In this document: piece by piece, positions 40,551 through 50,669 of the stretch
Layout of the letters: each line of letters opens with the position of its first letter
How positions within the stretch are numbered: the first letter of the stretch is position 1
Origin: Mycolicibacterium sp. HK-90
GTDB lineage: Bacteria > Actinomycetota > Actinomycetes > Mycobacteriales > Mycobacteriaceae
Direction: 5' to 3'
Assembly: GCF_030486405.1 (NCBI RefSeq)
Contig: NZ_CP129613.1
Location: forward strand, 248,001-312,000
DNA length: 64,000 nt
Position numbers and translations under genes: made by a program
Notes under the pieces: generated by a model
Database searches by the model: none
The model's input: only the letters and a program-made list of their open reading frames with translations
What the model was told of the DNA's origin: nothing

Positions 40551-41810
40551 TCAGGAGTGTTTGACGATGTTGCCGTCCTTCATCACGAACCGGACATCGA
40601 GCGTCGTCGCGATGTCCACCGTCGGGTCGCCCGCAACGGCGATGACGTCGGCCAGGTATCCCGGCGCCAGCCGGCCCAGTTCGTCGGCAGCATCGACCAA
40701 CTCCGCGGCCACCACTGTCGCGGCCTGCAAGGCCTGCATCGGGGTCATGCCGCGCTCGACCAGCGCGCACAACTCTTTCGCGTTCTCGCCGTGCGGGATC
40801 GCGGGGGCATCGGTGCCACACGCGATCCGGACCCCGGCGGCAATCGCCTTGGGCAGCATGGATTTTGCCCGGGGGAACACGTCGAGCGCCTTCTTGCGCA
40901 GCTCCGGCGCGATCCGGTCGATGGCCATGGCGTCGGTCAGATATGTGGTGGACACCAGGAAGGTGCCGTGGTCGACCATCATCTGAATCGTCTCGTCGCT
41001 GGCCAGGAATCCGTGCTCGATGCAGTCGATGCCGGCCCGGATGCAAGCCTGGATGGCGCGGTCCCCGACGGCGTGGGCGGCCACCTTCACCCCGGCGCGG
41101 TGAGCCTCGTCGGCGATCGCGGCGAACTCCGCATCGGAGTACTGCTGGGCACCCGGGGCGGTGCTGTGCGACATCACGCCACCGGAGGCCGACACCTTGA
41201 TCAGCTTGGCGCCGTGGCGGATCTGGTAGCGCACGCACGCGATGACGTCGGGGACACCGTTGGCAATGCCCTCGGCGACCGACAGCGGCATGATGCCCGG
41301 CGCCAGCCGCTGGAACACCGTGGGATCGAGGTGCCCACCGTAAGGGGTGACGGCGTGGCCGGCCGGATAGATGCGAGGACCCTGATGCCAGCCCTGGTCG
41401 ATGGCCCGCTGCAGCGCGACGTCGAGCAGATAGCCGCCGGTCTTGACCATCAGCCCCAGGTTGCGGACGGTGGTGAACCCGGCGTCCAGCGTGGTGCGGG
41501 CGTTGACCGCCCCGCGCAGCGTCCGGTACGCCGGGTCGTCCTGCACACCGTGCATCGGGGTCGGCAGGCCGCCGGGATTACCCGGTCCACCGATCAGCAG
41601 GTTCAGCTCCATGTCCATCAGCCCGGGCAACAGGGTGACATCGCCCAGGTCGATGATGGTGGCCGAATCCGGCAGCGGTCCTTCGGGATTGATGGCCGTG
41701 ATCCGGTTGCCCTCGACGACGACGACCGCAGGGGAGCGGACGTGGCCGGCGGCGGCGTCGACCCAGCGGGCAGCGCGCAGAACGGTCGTCGAGTTGTCGG
41801 TTTGGGTCAC
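40551..41810 (-). CDS. Amidohydrolase-family protein lacking the HxH motif
   Basis: A 419-residue protein of the metal-dependent hydrolase superfamily (imidazolonepropionase/prolidase-like group). The carboxylated-Lys candidate is in GAKLIKVSASGG, later metal histidines in AAHAVGD and CIEHGF, and the catalytic Asp in CGTDAPAI. However, where family members have DxHxH after LLPGL, this protein has MDMELNLLIGG (E and N in place of both His). It may be a mononuclear or non-catalytic variant. GTG 41810 overlaps the small gene's stop by 4 bases; third gene of the Rieske-small protein-amidohydrolase operon. Confidence 0.88.
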   Translation of the reverse strand: MTQTDNSTTVLRAARWVDAAAGHVRSPAVVVVEGNRITAINPEGPLPDSATIIDLGDVTLLPGLMDMELNLLIGGPGNPGGLPTPMHGVQDDPAYRTLRGAVNARTTLDAGFTTVRNLGLMVKTGGYLLDVALQRAIDQGWHQGPRIYPAGHAVTPYGGHLDPTVFQRLAPGIMPLSVAEGIANGVPDVIACVRYQIRHGAKLIKVSASGGVMSHSTAPGAQQYSDAEFAAIADEAHRAGVKVAAHAVGDRAIQACIRAGIDCIEHGFLASDETIQMMVDHGTFLVSTTYLTDAMAIDRIAPELRKKALDVFPRAKSMLPKAIAAGVRIACGTDAPAIPHGENAKELCALVERGMTPMQALQAATVVAAELVDAADELGRLAPGYLADVIAVAGDPTVDIATTLDVRFVMKDGNIVKHS

Positions 41811-42136
41811 GGCACCGGCTCGGCGACACAGTCCAACGAGGTCGCACCGGAATCCGGGACCCGGGGCTGCTTCCAGCACTCGACCGGGAACGACACCGTC
41901 ACCATCGAGTACAACAAGTGCATCAGGTTCAGCACGTCTTCGGGCATGTCATCGAGGCTGAACTTGTCGCAGAAGCTGATCGCTTCCTCGGCCCGCGGCG
42001 TGATCGCGTCGTAGAACGCCTGCATCTCGGTCATGGTGGAACCCAGCCGCTTGCCGTAACGCTGCGGCTCGCTGGACAGGCACCAGTCCGAAAACTGTTC
42101 GAGGTCGGCGAATTCGGCCGGAAGTTTGGTGCTCAT
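41807..42136 (-). CDS. Small helical protein paired with Rieske oxygenase (copy 2)
   Basis: A 109-residue paralogue of the protein at 35195: KRLGSTMTEMQAFYDAITPR, EEAISFCDKFSLDDMPED and LNLMHLLYSMV align closely with the first copy, including the single Cys. It starts 4 bases after the Rieske oxygenase stop and overlaps the amidohydrolase start. The repeated genetic linkage is the strongest clue that it works with the oxygenase. Confidence 0.87.
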   Translation of the reverse strand: MSTKLPAEFADLEQFSDWCLSSEPQRYGKRLGSTMTEMQAFYDAITPRAEEAISFCDKFSLDDMPEDVLNLMHLLYSMVTVSFPVECWKQPRVPDSGATSLDCVAEPVP

Positions 42137-42140
42137 CGGT

Positions 42141-43406
42141 TCACACTCCCGCGGTCTTGCGCTGGTAGTCCTCGATCCAGGCCGCGGTCTCCTTGTGCAG
42201 GTGCCGAAGCAGGATCTCCTGATCGCAGAGCAGGAACTCGTCGACCACCCGGGTCTCGATCGAGCTCTGCGTTGCCTCCAAGGTGTTGGCGTCCTGGAGG
42301 CCGTATTCCTTGAAGGACACGGCGGCCAACTCCTGGCCCAATCGTTCCCGTGGGGTCCGCGGCTGCGGGAAGTACAGCGTGCATTCGAAGGTGTGGGTGT
42401 TGAACGAGGTCGGCCAGTAGTGGTAGGTCAGATACCAGCCCTGGCCCCAGAACAAGATGACGAAGTTCGGGAACAACTGGAACGAGTCGAGCCCCCACGG
42501 ATCGCACTTGGCGGGGTTCAGCCCGACCGGCATCTCGCCGAGATCAGGCTTCTCCCACGGGCCGAAAAGCCCGCTCTGGCAGATGTCTTCCATGGGCTTG
42601 CGCATCTCGTCGGGCATCTCCCAGGCCCGCACCCCGGACGTGCTGACCAGCCGGTGCGGCCCTTCGATCCGGTAGTGCGGGGCCTCGAAACCGGACTCCG
42701 CGGCGGCCTTCGAGTAGGCGGTGGGGGATTGGTTCGCATGCAATATGGGTGCGTGGTAGAACTCCTGGAAGGCGTCCATGTAGAGCTTCCAATTCGCCTT
42801 CACCTCAGAGCGATAGGTGAATCGCGAGGTCATCTTGTCGAACGGGTAGCCCTCCAGATCGGTGATCATGGGGCCCAGGAATTCACGCAGCGACTGCTCG
42901 GGAACCTTGGCGAAGTTGACGAAGATGAACCCTTCCCACACTTCGCAGTGCACGGGCACCAGGCCGTAGCGGCTCTTGTCCAGGTCGAAGAACTCGGCCT
43001 CCTGCTGGACGAAGGTGAGCTCACCGTCCAGGTCGTAGCGCCAGGCGTGGTACTTGCAGGTGAACTGCCGGCACACCCCGCTGGTCTCCTCCAGCGGCAT
43101 GTCGTCCCACACCAGCTTGTTGCCGCGGTGACGGCAGACATTGTGGAAGGCCTTGACCTCGCCGGACTTGCCGCGCACCACGATGATCGAGGTGTTGGCG
43201 GCCCGCATCTCCCGGGTGAAGTAGCTGCCCTTGCGTGAAAGCTGTTCGACCCGGCCGACATTCAGCCAGGCGCGTTTGAAGATCGCCTGGCGTTCCAGTT
43301 CGTAGATCTCCGGACTGATCGAGTCTTCATATGACACCGGGCCGGTGCCCAGCTCCGGGTAGTGCTGAGTCCAGCTGCCTTCTGCCGGTTTGGGAAACCG
43401 AGCCAT
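42141..43406 (-). CDS. Rieske non-heme iron oxygenase alpha subunit
   Basis: A 421-residue aromatic-ring-hydroxylating/demethylating type oxygenase. Rieske ligands C91-R-H93 and C117-K-Y-H120 are canonical, and the catalytic iron site is visible in FQEFYHAPILH (two His) and LQDANTL (Asp). The start ATG 43406 has AGGAG 7 bases upstream. It is paralogous along its whole length to the degenerate copy at 35533. It has no beta subunit but is followed by a 109-residue protein. The reaction is presumably O2-dependent hydroxylation or dealkylation with electrons from the reductase at 37588. Confidence 0.93.
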   Translation of the reverse strand: MARFPKPAEGSWTQHYPELGTGPVSYEDSISPEIYELERQAIFKRAWLNVGRVEQLSRKGSYFTREMRAANTSIIVVRGKSGEVKAFHNVCRHRGNKLVWDDMPLEETSGVCRQFTCKYHAWRYDLDGELTFVQQEAEFFDLDKSRYGLVPVHCEVWEGFIFVNFAKVPEQSLREFLGPMITDLEGYPFDKMTSRFTYRSEVKANWKLYMDAFQEFYHAPILHANQSPTAYSKAAAESGFEAPHYRIEGPHRLVSTSGVRAWEMPDEMRKPMEDICQSGLFGPWEKPDLGEMPVGLNPAKCDPWGLDSFQLFPNFVILFWGQGWYLTYHYWPTSFNTHTFECTLYFPQPRTPRERLGQELAAVSFKEYGLQDANTLEATQSSIETRVVDEFLLCDQEILLRHLHKETAAWIEDYQRKTAGV

Positions 43407-43499
43407 GCCCGCTCCTAAAGAGATGATTCGACCGATGATGCCGACATGGGGCTGCACATGCCGGCCAGGGCTTCAGCCTTGACGGTAGACGGCGGTTTC

Positions 43500-43519
43500 A
43501 TCAATGACAAGTAGTTGAT
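43500..43519 (-). promoter_or_regulatory. Shared 20-bp operator-like motif, copy 2
   Basis: Complement reads ATCAACTACTTGTCATTGAT, identical to copy 1 (38678-38697) except at two positions. It sits 32 bases before the ALDH ATG and 94 bases before the Rieske start, in their divergent gap, so it could govern both. Confidence 0.75.
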
Positions 43520-43551
43520 ACTCTGAATTCGACTGCGGCGGGAGAGTCTGG

Positions 43552-45012
<1,461 letters not shown>

Positions 45013-45022
45013 GGGGACGAGA

Positions 45023-46177
45023 ATGACCGTCACGGTGTCTTCCAATTCGGCCCAGAGAAAGCCCGCCGCCGAACGCATCGCGGTGCGTTGCGTCGATTCC
45101 GATGTGCACCCGGTGCCGCGTCGCGGCGTGCTGGGTGAGTACATCCCCGAGCCATGGCGCAGTAGATATTTCGGGACACACGATGTCGGGGAGCTGATCT
45201 ACTACGACGCGCCCGACTACGCGCACGCCTACGCCATGCGCACCGACACGTTCCCCGCTGACGGCGAATTCGCCGGCAGCGATCCGGATCTGGCGTTCCG
45301 GCAGCTCATCATGGAGGCCGGCGCCGATATCGCGATCCTGGAGCCCGCGGCGTACTCGGCCCACATTCCCGAGGCCAACCACGCGATGAACTGCGCGCTG
45401 AACGATTGGCAGGCCAACCACTGGCTGGACAGTCACAACAACTGGCACGAGCGGTGGCGCGGATCCATCTGCCTGGCCGTCGAGGCGCCGGAACTCGGGG
45501 CGCAGGAGATCGAGCGGTGGGCCGGCCATCCCTACATGGCGCAGGTCCTGATCAAGGCCGAGCCGCGGCCGTCGTGGGGCGATCCGAAGTACGACCCGAT
45601 CTGGGCCGCGGCCACCAAACACGACATCACCGTGAGCTGCCACCTGTCCCGCGGTGAATACGACGAACTGCCCCTACCACCCGTCGGATTGCCCAGCTAC
45701 AACCACGACTTCATGGTCACCTACTCGCTGTTGGCGGCCAACCAGGTGATGAGCCTGATCTTCGACGGGGTCTTCGACCGGTTCCCGACCCTGCGCATCG
45801 TGTTCGTCGAGCACGCGTTCACCTGGATCCTGCCGCTGATGTGGCGCATGGATGCCATCTACGAAGCTCGCAAATCCTGGATGGACATCAAGCGCAAGCC
45901 CAGCGAATACGTCAAGGACCACATCAAGTTCACCACCCAGCCGCTGGACTACCCCGAGGACAAGACCGAACTGTCGCGGGCCTTCGAGTGGATGGAGTGC
46001 GACAAGATTCTGTTGTTCTCCAGCGATTACCCGCACTGGACCTTCGACGACCCACGCTGGCTGGTCAAGCACCTGCCCGAGCACGCCCGCGAAAACGTGA
46101 TGTTCCGCAATGGGATTCAGACCTACAAGCTGCCCGAGACGGTGCCGGTGCTCGAGGGTCAGGTGCGGGTCTTCTAA
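45023..46177 (+). CDS. Amidohydrolase_2-family hydrolase
   Basis: A 384-residue TIM-barrel metal-dependent hydrolase/decarboxylase of the amidohydrolase_2 family (ACMSD-like). The N-terminal metal site is reduced to DSDVHP; later metal/catalytic residues are SCHLSRG (His), FVEHAFTW (His) and FSSDYPHW (Asp, His). ATG 45023 has GAGGGGACGAG upstream. It forms a two-gene unit with the ALDH and faces a TetR gene across a convergent hairpin. It may act late in the same pathway as the oxygenases. Confidence 0.87.
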   Translation: MTVTVSSNSAQRKPAAERIAVRCVDSDVHPVPRRGVLGEYIPEPWRSRYFGTHDVGELIYYDAPDYAHAYAMRTDTFPADGEFAGSDPDLAFRQLIMEAGADIAILEPAAYSAHIPEANHAMNCALNDWQANHWLDSHNNWHERWRGSICLAVEAPELGAQEIERWAGHPYMAQVLIKAEPRPSWGDPKYDPIWAAATKHDITVSCHLSRGEYDELPLPPVGLPSYNHDFMVTYSLLAANQVMSLIFDGVFDRFPTLRIVFVEHAFTWILPLMWRMDAIYEARKSWMDIKRKPSEYVKDHIKFTTQPLDYPEDKTELSRAFEWMECDKILLFSSDYPHWTFDDPRWLVKHLPEHARENVMFRNGIQTYKLPETVPVLEGQVRVF

Positions 46178-46192
46178 GCCGCTCAACTCCTG

Positions 46193-46255
46193 CGCCGAGA
46201 CTACGGTTTATCACACAAATTCCGGCGAATCACGCCAAGAACCGTAGTGTCGGCG
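46193..46255. repeat. Intergenic hairpin repeat, family A copy 1
   Basis: 16-base arms CGCCGAGACTACGGTT (46193-46208) and AACCGTAGTGTCGGCG (46240-46255), one mismatch, 31-base loop, between convergent genes. The same arms occur at 50652-50708, so this is a repeated element rather than a one-off terminator. Confidence 0.7.
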
Positions 46256-46263
46256 GGACCGGG

Positions 46264-46866
46264 CTAGGGCAGCTTGATCGCCGACACGTACATGTCGACG
46301 ATCGGCCGGTAGAGGTCGACGTCGTCGAGTTCGCTGCCCAACACCACCGAGTCGCTGGTGGCGATCAGGACCTGGGCGAATGTCGGCGCCGGAATCCGCA
46401 GCGTTGCGCCCCAGCGTTCCATCCCGGCGGCGATGAACTTGCCCAGCGCCTCGACGACTTCCGCGCGTTTGGCGGCCACCCGTTCCCGCGCATCGGGGTT
46501 GCGGAGTAGGTAGAGAGTGAACTCGTGCCCCAACGCGGCGTGCTCGGCACCGCGGTCCCGGCTCAGTTGACGCCAGCGCTTGGCGATTTCGTCGAGCTCC
46601 GCCTCGCCGATCTGGCTCGCGCTCGACATCACCTCGGAGAAGTTGTCGAAGTAGCGCCGCCAGTAGCGGTCACTCACGGCCAGGAACAGGTCTTCCTTGG
46701 TTGCGAAGTGCTTGTAGATGGCGCCCTTGGTGTAACCGGCGGCCCGCGCGATGTCGTCGAGAGTGGCTGGTGCAAAACCCTTTTCGGCGAAGACCTCCTC
46801 GGCCGCGTCGAGCAGCACCGCGCGGGTGTGCTCGAGTCTGCGTTCCCGGGTCCAGCGCTCCGCCAT
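46264..46866 (-). CDS. TetR/AcrR-family regulator
   Basis: A 200-residue TetR regulator: HTH at about 12-60 (TRAVLLDAAEEVFAEKGFAP, TLDDIARAAGYTKGAIYKHF, then ATKEDLFLAV) and an all-helical effector domain. It is divergent from the AveC-like gene across 125 bases that contain inverted repeats (46886-46913, 46912-46925), and so probably represses that operon and itself. The ligand is unknown. Confidence 0.92.
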   Translation of the reverse strand: MAERWTRERRLEHTRAVLLDAAEEVFAEKGFAPATLDDIARAAGYTKGAIYKHFATKEDLFLAVSDRYWRRYFDNFSEVMSSASQIGEAELDEIAKRWRQLSRDRGAEHAALGHEFTLYLLRNPDARERVAAKRAEVVEALGKFIAAGMERWGATLRIPAPTFAQVLIATSDSVVLGSELDDVDLYRPIVDMYVSAIKLP

Positions 46867-46885
46867 GGCAGAAGTCTGCCACAGA

Positions 46886-46925
46886 ATCTCAGTGACCTAT
46901 TGGAATCTGAGATACTGATGAGTAT
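46886..46925. promoter_or_regulatory. Operator-like repeats in the TetR/AveC divergent promoter
   Basis: ATCTCAG (46886-46892) and CTGAGAT (46907-46913) form an inverted repeat with a 14-base spacer; ATACT-GATG-AGTAT (46912-46925) is an overlapping palindrome. GAATCT also recurs directly at 46884 and 46903. Likely TetR binding sites; exact operator unresolved. Confidence 0.5.
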
Positions 46926-46991
46926 ATTTGCATCCGTTCGTCCGCCTCGCGTCCGCCGACTGCCTCCACGATCGCCAAGGGGAAACCGATC

Positions 46992-48170
46992 ATGAGTGAC
47001 CTGTCCAAGAAGCCTGTCGCCACCGAATCGATCAGCGGAATCGCTGACCTCGAAAAGCCGGGTCCGACATCATCGAACGCGTTCAGGATCTGGGCGACCG
47101 TCGGTGCCGTGTTCCTGGCTCTGACCTTGTACCTGATCACCCGGTGGGTCACCGGCCCCTATTTCGAGCCGGTGTCGGGTGGGCCGAGCGAGCCACCGCT
47201 GTACATGAAGATCCCGTTGATCGCCAACGCTGTCGTGCTGTGGGTAGGCCTGCCGGTTGCCTTGTGGTTCTTCCTGATCCGGCCCTGGGTGCGGGAGCGG
47301 CGTATCACGCTCGACGGCATGCTGCTGGTGTCGATGGGCCTGATGATGTTCCAGGACCCGATGCTGAACTACTACAGCACCTGGTGCACGTACAACGCCT
47401 GGCTGTTCAACCAGGGCTCCTGGGCCCCGTACTTCCCCGGCTGGGTGGCGCACGAAGAGCCGGGCCATACCGTGCCCGAGCCGCTGCTGACCAACATTCC
47501 CGGCTACGCGTACGGCGTGCTGCTGCTCACCATCGTCGGGTGCGCGATCATGCGAAAGATCAAGAACCGTTGGCCTGGGATCAGCAATCTCCGGTTGGTC
47601 TTGGTCACCTATGCGATCGCCTTCGTCTTCGACTTCGTCATGGAGGGGCTGATCCTCCTGCCCATCGGCTTCTACTCCTACCCCGGCGCCATCCAGTCGT
47701 TGTCGTTCAACGCCGGCACCTACTACCAGTGGCCCATCTACGAGGGGCTGATGTGGGGTGGTGTCCAGACGGCGCTTGTCTGCCTGCGGTTCTTCACCGA
47801 TGACCGGGGGCGTACCGTGGTCGAACGCGGAATCGACCGGGTCCGAGGCGGATTCGTCAAGCAGCAGTTCATCCGCTTCCTGGCGATCTTCGGTGGTGTC
47901 AGCGCATGCTTCTTCCTGTTCTACAACGTTCCGGCGACGTGGCTCGGCACCCAGGGCGATCCGTGGCCGGAGGACGTGCAGAAGCGTTCCTACTTCAACC
48001 CCGGCATCTGCGGCGAAGGCACCGACCGGCCGTGCCCAAACCCCGATCTGCCGCTACCGACCCATCGGTCGGGGTACATCAACCACGACGGTGAACTGGT
48101 CCTGCCGGACGGCGCGACCATGCCATCCGTCGTGCCGATCCAAAGGCCGAACAGCGATGACGGTCAGTAA
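46992..48170 (+). CDS. AveC-family (spirocyclase-like) integral membrane protein
   Basis: A 392-residue protein with about seven hydrophobic segments (AFRIWATVGAVFLALTLYLI, LIANAVVLWVGLPVALWFFL and others) and the family landmarks FQDPMLNYYSTWCTYN, FDFVMEGLILLPIGFYSYPG and YEGLMWGGV. It resembles AveC, the spirocyclase/dehydratase of avermectin biosynthesis, but many mycobacterial homologues have no known reaction. It overlaps the ATPase gene by 14 bases, so it is part of a three-gene unit. Conserved acidic and aromatic residues inside membrane segments suggest an enzyme rather than a transporter. Confidence 0.85.
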   Translation: MSDLSKKPVATESISGIADLEKPGPTSSNAFRIWATVGAVFLALTLYLITRWVTGPYFEPVSGGPSEPPLYMKIPLIANAVVLWVGLPVALWFFLIRPWVRERRITLDGMLLVSMGLMMFQDPMLNYYSTWCTYNAWLFNQGSWAPYFPGWVAHEEPGHTVPEPLLTNIPGYAYGVLLLTIVGCAIMRKIKNRWPGISNLRLVLVTYAIAFVFDFVMEGLILLPIGFYSYPGAIQSLSFNAGTYYQWPIYEGLMWGGVQTALVCLRFFTDDRGRTVVERGIDRVRGGFVKQQFIRFLAIFGGVSACFFLFYNVPATWLGTQGDPWPEDVQKRSYFNPGICGEGTDRPCPNPDLPLPTHRSGYINHDGELVLPDGATMPSVVPIQRPNSDDGQ

Positions 48171-48978
48171 GTTCCGGCCGATCACCGAGCCCGGTTCCCC
48201 GCCACCGTTCTACCGGGCCGCGGGCCGGGAGGTCGAGACCTTCCTGGCGGCCGCCCGTCGCGGTGCGCCGGTACTGCTCAAAGGACCGACCGGGTGCGGA
48301 AAGACCCGTTTCGTCGAGGCCATGGCGCACGAACTCGGCCGTGAGCTCATCACCGTCGCCGGCCATGAGGACATGACCTCGGCGGATCTAGTCGGCCGCT
48401 TCCTGCTCAAGGGCGGCGAAACCGTCTGGGTGGACGGCCCGTTGACCAGAGCGGTGCGCGAGGGCGCCATCTGCTATCTCGACGAGATCGTGGAGGCGCG
48501 TCAGGACACGACGGTGGTGATCCATCCGCTCGCCGACCACCGGCGCGAGCTGCCCATCGACCGGCTCGGTACCAGCTTGCCCGCGGCGCCGGGCTTTCAA
48601 CTGGTGATCTCCTACAACCCCGGTTACCAGAGCATCCTGAAGAGCCTGAAAGACTCGACCCGGCAGCGATTCGTCGCGATCAGTCTCGACTTCCCGGCTG
48701 CCGAGATCGAAACCGAGATCGTGGCCCGTGAGGCGGGGATCGAATTGCCCACCGCCGCAGCGCTGGTCGCTCTCGGAAACGCGATCCGGGAGTTGGATGG
48801 CTCGGCACTGAGTGAGGTGGCCTCGACCCGCATGTTGATCCTCGCCGGCGGGTTGGTCGCCGAAGGACTCAGCCTGCGTGACGCTGTCCAGTCTGCCGTG
48901 GTGGAGGTGTTGTCCGACGATCCCGATGTGATCCGGGGCCTCGGAGAACTCGTCGACGCCGTTCTGCCCCGGCCGTGA
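48157..48978 (+). CDS. MoxR-type AAA+ ATPase (NorQ/CbbQ-like)
   Basis: A 273-residue AAA+ ATPase with Walker A GPTGCGKT (43-50), Walker B in AICYLDEIVEA and the sensor region in FQLVISYNPGYQS. The ring-forming NorQ/CbbQ subgroup works with VWA-domain partners to insert metal or remodel an enzyme. Its start lies inside the end of the AveC-like gene and its stop overlaps the VWA gene start (GTGA), so all three are translationally linked. The target enzyme is not obvious; the AveC-like protein is the only other member. Confidence 0.92.
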   Translation: MTVSKFRPITEPGSPPPFYRAAGREVETFLAAARRGAPVLLKGPTGCGKTRFVEAMAHELGRELITVAGHEDMTSADLVGRFLLKGGETVWVDGPLTRAVREGAICYLDEIVEARQDTTVVIHPLADHRRELPIDRLGTSLPAAPGFQLVISYNPGYQSILKSLKDSTRQRFVAISLDFPAAEIETEIVAREAGIELPTAAALVALGNAIRELDGSALSEVASTRMLILAGGLVAEGLSLRDAVQSAVVEVLSDDPDVIRGLGELVDAVLPRP

Positions 48979-50669
48979 GCACCGGTGGCCCTGAGCCGTA
49001 CCACTTCCGGTTTCTGGCCGGTTTCCTGGCCGGTCGGCCCGTCGACGTCGCCATGGCCCGCGCGGATGAGTTGGCGTACACCGACGGGCGGATCGTCTTC
49101 GTGTCGGCCAGCGCCGATGCGGGCCGGCAGCGTCGCGAAGTGCTGGTCCAGAGCGCACTTCTCGGAGCCGGCAGCCTCGACCATCAGTACGTGAAGCGGT
49201 TGCGGGCCCGGCCCTCGCTTGCCCGCCGCTACCTGGCGCTCGAAGGACACCGTGTGATGACCGAACTCGGTCCGCGGATACCCCTGGCGGCAGCGGCGGT
49301 GGGACCGGACGCCGCCGCGCGGTCGGCCAGTTCCGAGGAATCGCTGCAGATCGCCTTGGGCAGAACCAAACTCGATGCACCACCGGACTGGTTCGGGACC
49401 ATCAAGCCTTCCACCCTGATCCGAACCCGCGGCGAAGCGGGGTCGGGGGCGACGTCTACCGAGTACGCCGGCCCGTCCGACCTGGATGACGACGGTGACG
49501 ACGGTGACGACGACGGGCCACCGGAGAAGAGTTGGATACTCAAACTGTTCGAGGTTCCCATCGGTGCACAGGCACCCGTGAAGTTCCTGCGCACGCTGTT
49601 CGGCAGCTCCCGTTCCTCAGGAAGCGAGGGCGCCGGCGGGGAGCTGGGAGTCGGCTCGATGCGACGGACATCGAGCGCCGGCGTGAATGCGCGCCCGGCG
49701 CCGACCCCGATTCACTTCACCGGTGTCGAGAGGCCCGGTGCGGCACTGGCAGTCGGTGGTGCCAGGTATCCGGAATGGGACGTCTTCGGTAACCGGTACC
49801 GGGAGGACTGGTGCCGCGTCATCGATTTCCCGATCACTGCCGCAGTCGACGTCTCAGCTGTCGGCGTGACACGTGACGCGGTGCTGCGGCGCAGACTGGC
49901 CCGAGTGGGCCTGGGTCCCACGGTGTTGCGTGCTCGTCCCGACGGCGACGACGTGGACCACGAGGCCACGATCGACCTGTTCGTCGATCTGCGCTCGGGC
50001 CATTCACCGCCCGAGCACGTGTACACGCAGCGCCGCAAGCTCGCCCGCAACCTCGGTGTGCTCATCCTCGTCGACGCTTCGGGGTCGGCTACCGATGTCG
50101 ACGGCAACGGCCTCGCCATCCACGATCACCAACGCCGCGCGGCGGCCACGCTCGCCGTCACGCTCGAAGAACTCGGCGACCGCGTCGCGGTGTACGGGTT
50201 TCGCTCACAGGGCCGCCACGCCGTACACCTGCCCGCCGTCAAGACCTTCGGGAAACGTTTCGGTGCCGCCGAACGGGCCCGGCTCAGCCAGCTGCAACCA
50301 TCCGGCTACACGCGGCTCGGGGCCGGGATCCGGGGCGCGGGCGAGATCCTCAAATCCCAAGCGGGAACACCCAACCGGCTCTTGCTGGTGCTGTCCGACG
50401 GCCATCCGTACGACGACGGCTACGAAGGTCGCTACGCGCAGGCGGATGCCGCCAAGGCCCTCGAGGAACTCCGTGGCGACGGGGTGGCCTGCCTGTGCCT
50501 GGCCATCGGTGCGGATGCGGACGCCGACGCGCTGCAGCGGGTCTTCGGCTCGGCCAGTCACGCCAGCGCTGCAACGCTGGGGAAGCTGAGTCCGAGGATG
50601 GACGAGCTGTTCATGTCGGCCCTGGCCGAGCTGGCCGCACCGAAGGCGCGCCGAGACTACGGTTTGTGA
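48975..50669 (+). CDS. VWA-domain protein (NorD/CbbO-like)
   Basis: A 564-residue protein ending in a von Willebrand factor A domain with an intact MIDAS motif, VDASGS (about 365-370), plus the later Thr in PSGYTRLGAG and LSDGHPYDDG. Such proteins are partners of NorQ/CbbQ ATPases. The middle (about 165-245) is acidic then low-complexity (DDDGDDGDDDG) and likely disordered. GTG start overlaps the ATPase stop. A hairpin element of family A overlaps its stop codon. Confidence 0.92.
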   Translation: MSTGGPEPYHFRFLAGFLAGRPVDVAMARADELAYTDGRIVFVSASADAGRQRREVLVQSALLGAGSLDHQYVKRLRARPSLARRYLALEGHRVMTELGPRIPLAAAAVGPDAAARSASSEESLQIALGRTKLDAPPDWFGTIKPSTLIRTRGEAGSGATSTEYAGPSDLDDDGDDGDDDGPPEKSWILKLFEVPIGAQAPVKFLRTLFGSSRSSGSEGAGGELGVGSMRRTSSAGVNARPAPTPIHFTGVERPGAALAVGGARYPEWDVFGNRYREDWCRVIDFPITAAVDVSAVGVTRDAVLRRRLARVGLGPTVLRARPDGDDVDHEATIDLFVDLRSGHSPPEHVYTQRRKLARNLGVLILVDASGSATDVDGNGLAIHDHQRRAAATLAVTLEELGDRVAVYGFRSQGRHAVHLPAVKTFGKRFGAAERARLSQLQPSGYTRLGAGIRGAGEILKSQAGTPNRLLLVLSDGHPYDDGYEGRYAQADAAKALEELRGDGVACLCLAIGADADADALQRVFGSASHASAATLGKLSPRMDELFMSALAELAAPKARRDYGL

